In this document: positions 58,839 to 64,000 of the stretch, piece after piece
How the letters are laid out: every line of letters begins with the position of its first letter
Numbering within the stretch: the first letter of the stretch is position 1
Assembly (NCBI GenBank): GCA_910585715.1
Contig: CAJUEX010000009.1
Location: 1 to 64,000 of the forward strand
DNA length: 64,000 nt
Origin: an uncultured Lachnospiraceae bacterium
GTDB taxonomy: Bacteria; Bacillota; Clostridia; Lachnospirales; Lachnospiraceae
Direction of reading: 5' to 3'
The notes under the pieces: generated by a model
Databases searched by the model: none
Seen by the model: only the letters and a program-made list of their open reading frames with translations
Told to the model about the DNA's origin: nothing
Made by a program: the position numbers and the translations under genes

Positions 58839-61340
58839 ATGAGAATACTACAAGTGATTATCAAGAAGCAAAAAGCAATTAAAGCAATGCTGGCAGTTTT
58901 TACCCTGGTATTTTGTCTGGAAGATACTGTTTATGCAGCAGCCAATAAGTCGGGCTGTGAAAACAGGGGAACGGTAACGGCAGCCTACGATACTGCAGGG
59001 ACAGCGGTAAATGGTTATTATAAAAAGAATGGGAAAGTGGTTGTCACCTATGAAATGGGGCAGCCGGATGAAAGCTGCAGCGATACCTCATACCAATATG
59101 TGGGAATTACAGATAAGGTAGAGGTGCCTCAAATTGACGCATCCGAAACAAATGTATCAGGCGGCGGACATGTCTGCAACGGTCATACTTCCAATACAGC
59201 AGAATGGAAGCACTGGTTTGGGCTTTCAGGCAGGGTGTTGTATGGCATGAGCACTAAGAATCTGGGAAGTGTAACCGTAACGGAGGAAGAGTATAAAAAG
59301 TGCAGCTATGCCATTGCAGGACCATCTGCTTCTTTTGGAGACGGTCTTGGAAGCAGCGGAAGGTTCCATTGGATTGTCCTGTATAAAAAGCTTCCTTCTA
59401 AAATAGGGAGCAATGGAATTGATGAAACAGCTCCTGAAATTGAGTTAAAGGCTGCACCTTCCGGAAAGACAGCCGTGAACCCGGCAAATGGAAAAACTTA
59501 CGGCACACAGGCAGTATTGACGGCAACCTGTGCGGACCAGGAGTCAAGGCCACATAAGACAAAGACATTTCGCTATAAAAATTCTTCGGGAAATATAACG
59601 GACTGGATTGCAGCAAATAGCGGAAATAAAAAGACCGCCTCTTCTACCCATACGGTAAATGGAAACGGCACTTATTCTGTGGAATCACAGGACCAGTTAG
59701 GAAACTCTTCCATCAGCAAAGGTATATCCGTAGATTTTATTGATTTAACGGCGCCTGCAGCCATGGTGGATAAGACCGTCAATGACAAGGTGGTAGTAAA
59801 TGGAAAAGAATGGACTGCCACTACAGTAACCTTAAATGTAACTGCAAGCGACAGCGACGCAGGGCTTTCTTCACTGCCATACAGCTTTGATCAGGTTACA
59901 TGGACAAATGCCGGAAACTATGTGATAAGCCAGAACGGCACCTATCATGTTAAGGTTCAGGATGCGCTGGGCAATATGGCAACTAAAACCGTTACAATAG
60001 ACAATTTTGACAAAACAGCCCCGGAGGCAGAAGTTATTACGAATTATGAAAATAGCGTTACAATAGGAGAAAAGATATGGTCCGGAGAAGGTGCAAACGT
60101 AGAAATTCAGGCGGCAGATAAAGGCTGCGGACTGGATGCGGCTCCTTATTCCTTTGACGGGGGAGAAAACTGGACCCGGGAAAACCGACATACATTTTCT
60201 GAAAACGGCATCTATCAGGTAAAAGTACGTGATAGTTTACATAACATTAAAAGTAATGTAGTGTCCATAAAAGGAATTGATAAAACGCCTCCTGTAATAC
60301 AGGAAATCAGCATGGAACCAAGTAACTGGAAATCCGGAAATGCAGTTGTGCAGGTACTGGCAAAAGACAATGAGAGTGGCTGCGGACTTGCAGAAAAAGC
60401 ATATTCCTTTGATGGGGGAAAGAACTGGACGGAGAAGAATGAGATAGTAATTTCCAAAACCACAGATTTAAAAATTCAGGTAAAGGATGGGCTTGGAAAC
60501 ATTGCAGAAGAGACTTTTCAGGCAAAATGTACGCCTGAAGAGGAAAATAAAAAAGGCAATGACGATGATGAAGACGAAGAGAAAGATGATGAAGGAGATG
60601 ATGATGAAGGGGACGATGAGAAAGATGATGATAATAAGGACGATAATAAAAAGAAGCGAAAAAAGTATGGTGATAAAATAACAGATGGGGACAGAGTAAA
60701 GAAAGAAGGCATAGTTGATACAAAAAGCGGTGGAGATGACCCGGTGCCGGAAGGAGAAAATATTATCCCTGTCCCTAAAAAGGAGGAAGGGAAAAAATCC
60801 CACAAAAGTCAGGTTAAGAATACCGTGGAAAACCGTAAAGAAGATAGCAATGCCAAAGAGAAAACGGAACAGGAAGAAATAAAAGAAACCACCCATCAGG
60901 TAACCCTGCCGGTTTTGGAAGAAGAAAAAGAACCTATTGAAATAGAAGAATATGACACCAACAGCCCAAAAGAGAGAAAGAGGGAAAAAACATTTCTGGA
61001 AAAGTTATGTATTTCCGCACTGATAGCAATACTATTGTTAGGACTGTTAGGGCTTTTGTTATGGTATCTGTTTATATTCTGCAAATACAGAGTTGTTTTA
61101 TATGGTAAGGAAGAGGGCAGATATAACAGGCTTGGCACTGTTGCCATCTCCCAAAAGGAAGAGCAGCATATGGCAGATATTCCGGATGAACTGTTACAAA
61201 AGATTAGCGGAAACCATTATCGTCTTAAAGTAAATCCGGCTTATTTATTTGAACGGGAAGGTGAGGATATCTATATCCATATAGAAGAAAGAATGCTGAA
61301 AAAACAGGTAGAAAAACAAATTGATTTTTTTGTAGACTGA
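58839..61340 (+). CDS. Large Ig-repeat surface protein with C-terminal membrane anchor
   Basis: 833 residues from ATG 58839 (GAGGAAGAAT). Signal peptide to about AAANK, a domain of about 160 residues with few clear features, then four Ig-like repeats of about 90 residues marked by DxTAPE and YSFDGGENWT/ENGIYQVKVRD. A strongly acidic stretch (DDDEDEEKDDEGDDD, about 580-610) and charged linker lead to one membrane helix (about 717-740) and a small strand-rich intracellular tail of about 90 residues. Likely a surface-exposed protein that senses or binds; no enzyme motif seen. Confidence 0.75.
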   Translation: MRILQVIIKKQKAIKAMLAVFTLVFCLEDTVYAAANKSGCENRGTVTAAYDTAGTAVNGYYKKNGKVVVTYEMGQPDESCSDTSYQYVGITDKVEVPQIDASETNVSGGGHVCNGHTSNTAEWKHWFGLSGRVLYGMSTKNLGSVTVTEEEYKKCSYAIAGPSASFGDGLGSSGRFHWIVLYKKLPSKIGSNGIDETAPEIELKAAPSGKTAVNPANGKTYGTQAVLTATCADQESRPHKTKTFRYKNSSGNITDWIAANSGNKKTASSTHTVNGNGTYSVESQDQLGNSSISKGISVDFIDLTAPAAMVDKTVNDKVVVNGKEWTATTVTLNVTASDSDAGLSSLPYSFDQVTWTNAGNYVISQNGTYHVKVQDALGNMATKTVTIDNFDKTAPEAEVITNYENSVTIGEKIWSGEGANVEIQAADKGCGLDAAPYSFDGGENWTRENRHTFSENGIYQVKVRDSLHNIKSNVVSIKGIDKTPPVIQEISMEPSNWKSGNAVVQVLAKDNESGCGLAEKAYSFDGGKNWTEKNEIVISKTTDLKIQVKDGLGNIAEETFQAKCTPEEENKKGNDDDEDEEKDDEGDDDEGDDEKDDDNKDDNKKKRKKYGDKITDGDRVKKEGIVDTKSGGDDPVPEGENIIPVPKKEEGKKSHKSQVKNTVENRKEDSNAKEKTEQEEIKETTHQVTLPVLEEEKEPIEIEEYDTNSPKERKREKTFLEKLCISALIAILLLGLLGLLLWYLFIFCKYRVVLYGKEEGRYNRLGTVAISQKEEQHMADIPDELLQKISGNHYRLKVNPAYLFEREGEDIYIHIEERMLKKQVEKQIDFFVD

Positions 61341-61401
61341 TATTAAAAAATGGAAATTTAAATAAAAGCTTAACTAAAGTATAAATAAAAGTATAAATAA
61401 A

Positions 61402-61446
61402 AGTGAAGGCTCCCTGTTAAAATTTAACAGTAGGAGTTTTCACTTC
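61402..61446 (+). terminator. Terminator-like hairpin
   Basis: AGTGAAGGCTCC with the inner palindrome CTGTTAAA.TTTAACAG and GGAGTTTTCACT; outer arms have two G-T pairs. Weak T run. The next 160 bases up to 61611 hold a -10-like TATAAT at 61461-61466. Confidence 0.6.
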
Positions 61447-61610
61447 CTGAAGAAGTATGCTATAATACCACATAACTGTTTTGCTTATCATTTAAAGAAC
61501 ATTTAAGAAAAAAACGAAGATAACTGCAAAAATACATTAATTAATAAATAGTTTTGAGGAAATGCAGGCAATTGTCTGTTAAAGGAATAAAAAAGGAAAA
61601 TAACATCACT

Positions 61611-63386
61611 ATGGAAGAAAACAATAAAGTGAACGGGCATCGTTATAAAATGCTGTTAGCTGCCATTCTGACTGTTTTGTCGCTGGCTGCAGCAATCAGC
61701 AAGATTTTTATAGGCTTTGATGTAGATGAAGGCTATGGGATTTCCATGCCTTATCGCCTGCTGCAGGGAGACAGGCTTCTTTTGGACATGTGGGAGATAC
61801 ATCAGACCTCCTCCTTTCTGCCTTATCTCTTCCTACTTCCCTTTGTGAAGCTCACTGGCGGAAATACCGGAGTTGTTCTTTATTTCCGGGTTGTTTCCAC
61901 ATTACTTCATTTAGGCTTTTCCTGCTGGGTTTATAAGGAATTATCCTATAGGATGGAAAAGGAATGGAGCTGCTTATGCGGGCTTTTGTATTTTAATTTT
62001 TTACCCAAGTGGCTTATGAGTCTGGACTTTTCCATGCAGCTTATCTGGGGAATGACAGCAATGCTGTTGTTTTTATGTCGGGGGGAAAAAGGAAAGAGTT
62101 ATTGGGCATTTTTGGCGGGAGTGAGTCTGGCGTTTACAGTGCTTGGATATCCTACTATGGCTGTTTTATATCCGGCAGCATTATGGCTGATTTGGAAGTA
62201 TCAGGGAAAATCCATGAAAAGAATGGGAATATTTACGCTTGGATGCGGCATTTGCGCCATTGTTTTCTTTGGTTATCTGCTAAAGGACATGAGTATGGGA
62301 GAGATAGTGTCCAGCATTCCCCATGTTTTTTCGGATGGTTCCCATCAGTTTGATATGATGACGAAATGGTCTTTGTTTTTTAAGAGGTGGCTGGAGGCAG
62401 CTTTGCAGGCAGTTGTCCTGCTGGTTCCCGGCGGGTTAACAGCCTTTTTATGCAAAATCCTGTTTCCCAAATGCTTTCATGGGAAAAAATGGCTTGTTTG
62501 TCTGGTGAAGGAGCATTTTTATTGTTTCTTTGTGTCAGTGTTCATGATTGTCAGTTCTGTGATTGTAGTATGCGCTGATTTGGCAGGGATTCCATGGAGT
62601 CCTTTCCGGCTGCAGGTGCGTTATCTGGTATTATTTGCGCTGGCATTTTTCCTTGGGAAGAAGTGCGGGAACAGGGAAACAGAAGAAAAAAGAAAGAAAA
62701 TAAGAGACTATCTTCTAATAGGAACCTTTATTGCCTTTGCAGGGATTTTGCTGGCCAGCAATGTAGGTCCTGTTTCCAGCAGTTCCTATCTGATTCCCGG
62801 CATTCTGGCTCTTTTGCCCCTGATGTGCTTATATGGCAGGGAAGCCGGAATAAAGCAGATGGAGACGGCAATGTATACGGCTGTAAGCATATTTGTTTTA
62901 AGTCTGATATTTTGTAAGGGTTATTACGTAAGGGTCAGCGAATATCCCCCTGCCAATATTTTAGAAAAAAGAGAACAGGTGACTTTTGGTCCCATGAAAG
63001 GAATCTATATATATCCGGAGGATTTGGAGCGGGCAGAGGATTTTTATGAAGCAATAGGACAGGGCGCTTCCGGGGAAAAACTGCTTTTGTTGAGTACTGA
63101 GGGCATTTATAATCTTTTCGGAACAGGCACTTATGTGACGCCTACTACCATAAGCACACCTGCTTTCAATGAGCAGTGGGTGGAATATTTTACCATTCAT
63201 AAGGAGCATATGCCGGACCGGATTGTAATTGGAAAGAATACGATAGATGATTTGGACAAATTTTTCAGGCAGAATCCCCTTGGTATATGGATTCGGGAAA
63301 ATTATGATATTTCAAATAGAAAAGAGGATGAATATTTATGTGTGATACAAAGCAGAACGGATGGGAGAAAAATGTCAGAAAGGTAA
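61611..63386 (+). CDS. GT-C-like membrane protein
   Basis: 591 residues from ATG 61611; a TTG at 61554 is in frame but without a site. About 12 helices (residues 12-445). The first loop has IFIGFDVDEGYGISMPYRLLQGDRLLLDMWEIHQTSSFLP (read in parts: GFDVDEGY, LLLDMWEIHQTS), with Asp/Glu residues typical of GT-C glycosyltransferases of the GT39 type. The tail of about 120 residues is soluble. Overlaps the aminotransferase gene by 49 bases in another frame. Probably a surface glycan or lipid-sugar transferase. Confidence 0.7.
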   Translation: MEENNKVNGHRYKMLLAAILTVLSLAAAISKIFIGFDVDEGYGISMPYRLLQGDRLLLDMWEIHQTSSFLPYLFLLPFVKLTGGNTGVVLYFRVVSTLLHLGFSCWVYKELSYRMEKEWSCLCGLLYFNFLPKWLMSLDFSMQLIWGMTAMLLFLCRGEKGKSYWAFLAGVSLAFTVLGYPTMAVLYPAALWLIWKYQGKSMKRMGIFTLGCGICAIVFFGYLLKDMSMGEIVSSIPHVFSDGSHQFDMMTKWSLFFKRWLEAALQAVVLLVPGGLTAFLCKILFPKCFHGKKWLVCLVKEHFYCFFVSVFMIVSSVIVVCADLAGIPWSPFRLQVRYLVLFALAFFLGKKCGNRETEEKRKKIRDYLLIGTFIAFAGILLASNVGPVSSSSYLIPGILALLPLMCLYGREAGIKQMETAMYTAVSIFVLSLIFCKGYYVRVSEYPPANILEKREQVTFGPMKGIYIYPEDLERAEDFYEAIGQGASGEKLLLLSTEGIYNLFGTGTYVTPTTISTPAFNEQWVEYFTIHKEHMPDRIVIGKNTIDDLDKFFRQNPLGIWIRENYDISNRKEDEYLCVIQSRTDGRKMSER

Positions 63387-64000
63387 TTCCCTATACTCCA
63401 GGGGAACAGCCCGGGAATACAAAGGTCATAAAGTTGAATACAAATGAAAATCCTTATCCGCCGGCGCCGGCAGTAGAGGAAGCTATGAAAAATTTTCCCG
63501 CGGATATTCTGCGGCTTTATCCGGACCCGTCCGTAGGAAAGCTGACGGAAGCTTTGGCGGAATATTATGGACTGAAAAAGGAAAATGTATTTGTGGGGGT
63601 TGGTTCCGATGACGTGCTTGCCACTGCATTTTTAACATTTTTTAACAGCAAAAAGCCGGTTTTCTTTCCGGATATTACATACTCCTTTTATGATGTATGG
63701 GCAAAGCTGTATCAGATTCCCTATGAGTGTAAGCCTCTGGATGAGAACTTTTCCATAGTAAAAGAGGATTACTTACAGGAAAACGGCGGAATTATTTTCC
63801 CTAATCCCAATGCCCCTACCGGAGTGCTTCAGACAGTGGAATTTATAGAAGAGATTGTAAAGGCAAATCAGGACGTAGTGGTAATTATCGATGAGGCATA
63901 TATTGATTTTGGAGGAGAAAGCTGTCTGCCCCTTATCCACAAATATGATAACTTACTGGTTGTACAGACCTTTTCCAAATCCCGCTCCCTTGCAGGGCTT
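63338..64000 (+). CDS. hisC: Histidinol-phosphate aminotransferase-type enzyme, 3' end outside window
   Basis: 221 codons visible, cut at the window end. ATG 63338 with AGAGGATG upstream, inside the end of the previous gene. Motifs: KLNTNENPYPPAPAV, YPDPSVGKLTEALA, VGVGSDDVL, FPNPNAPTG, IIDEAYIDF and the PLP Lys in TFSKSRSLAG. It matches HisC (transfer of an amino group to imidazole-acetol phosphate), though the broad clade also covers aromatic aminotransferases. No other his gene is in view. Confidence 0.85.
   Translation, partial: MCDTKQNGWEKNVRKVIPYTPGEQPGNTKVIKLNTNENPYPPAPAVEEAMKNFPADILRLYPDPSVGKLTEALAEYYGLKKENVFVGVGSDDVLATAFLTFFNSKKPVFFPDITYSFYDVWAKLYQIPYECKPLDENFSIVKEDYLQENGGIIFPNPNAPTGVLQTVEFIEEIVKANQDVVVIIDEAYIDFGGESCLPLIHKYDNLLVVQTFSKSRSLAGL

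Noticed and set aside
60307-60896. His-rich and Phe/Ile-rich minus-strand ORFs
   Set aside because: Complement of the acidic Asp/Glu-Lys codon stretch in the Ig-repeat protein.

Overview
The window looks like chromosome of a low-to-moderate GC, strictly anaerobic, Gram-positive member of the Clostridia, most likely Lachnospiraceae. This is inferred from pyruvate:ferredoxin oxidoreductase next to rubrerythrin and rubredoxin, C5-pathway tetrapyrrole genes, many strong GGAGG ribosome sites, TTG starts, small 'holin-like' type I toxins and CE4 deacetylases. I ran no database search; family names come from motifs read in the translations.

Layout. 1-421: four tRNA genes (Met partial, Asp, Val, Leu) closed by a terminator. 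577-8036: a visibly AT-rich operon of contractile-injection-type spike genes: two VgrG/gpD-like proteins, a DUF4280-like (PAAR-like) tip, two DcrB/DUF1795-like possible chaperones, an Imm11-like protein, unknown proteins, a frame break in the second VgrG just after a hydrophobic segment, and a multi-pass membrane protein that could be an immunity protein. No sheath, tube or ATPase genes are present. 8180-16464: repeat lipoprotein, OPT peptide transporter with a PqqD-like partner, then an envelope-stress-like group (Gly/Pro-rich membrane protein, PspA, TerB-AAA ATPase) and a MutS-like ATPase. 16546-19980: XRE regulator with membrane partners and direct-repeat operator, an AraC remnant, an alpha/beta hydrolase, an XRE-AbrB fusion and a secreted Cys/His repeat protein. 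20122-28231: ABC-F, exonuclease III, a ComEC-like metallo-beta-lactamase-fold hydrolase with DUF3006, and the rubrerythrin-PFOR-rubredoxin redox group. 28397-35462: DUF1266/DUF2185 protein, PAP2 phosphatase, amidase, then an ABC operon with two striking fusions (permease joined to an HExxH peptidase-like domain; response regulator joined to a kinase ATPase domain without its phospho-acceptor His).

35897-36644: two tandem type I toxin-antitoxin modules (38- and 31-residue toxins, each with a converging antisense RNA promoter). 38037-44775: hemA, siroheme dehydrogenase, hemC, cobA-hemD, hemB and hemL, making uroporphyrinogen III and precorrin-2 for siroheme/cobalamin; no later haem genes are seen. 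45508-53952: GT-C-like polytopic membrane proteins, two very large DNA palindromes (72-bp and 32-bp arms), two paralogous secreted SGNH/SASA-type esterases with Ig-like domains, and a small secreted protein. 53955-58450: ptsI, followed by a 1.8-kb interval of small membrane peptides and decayed genes bracketed by a copied and deleted 3' end of the polysaccharide deacetylase gene and the intact gene. 58839-64000: a large Ig-repeat surface protein, another GT-C-like protein and the start of a HisC-type aminotransferase.

The most unusual items are the VgrG island in a Gram-positive background, the ABC-permease::peptidase and RR::HATPase fusions side by side, the giant palindromes, and the dense set of type I toxin-like peptides with well-formed antisense promoters.
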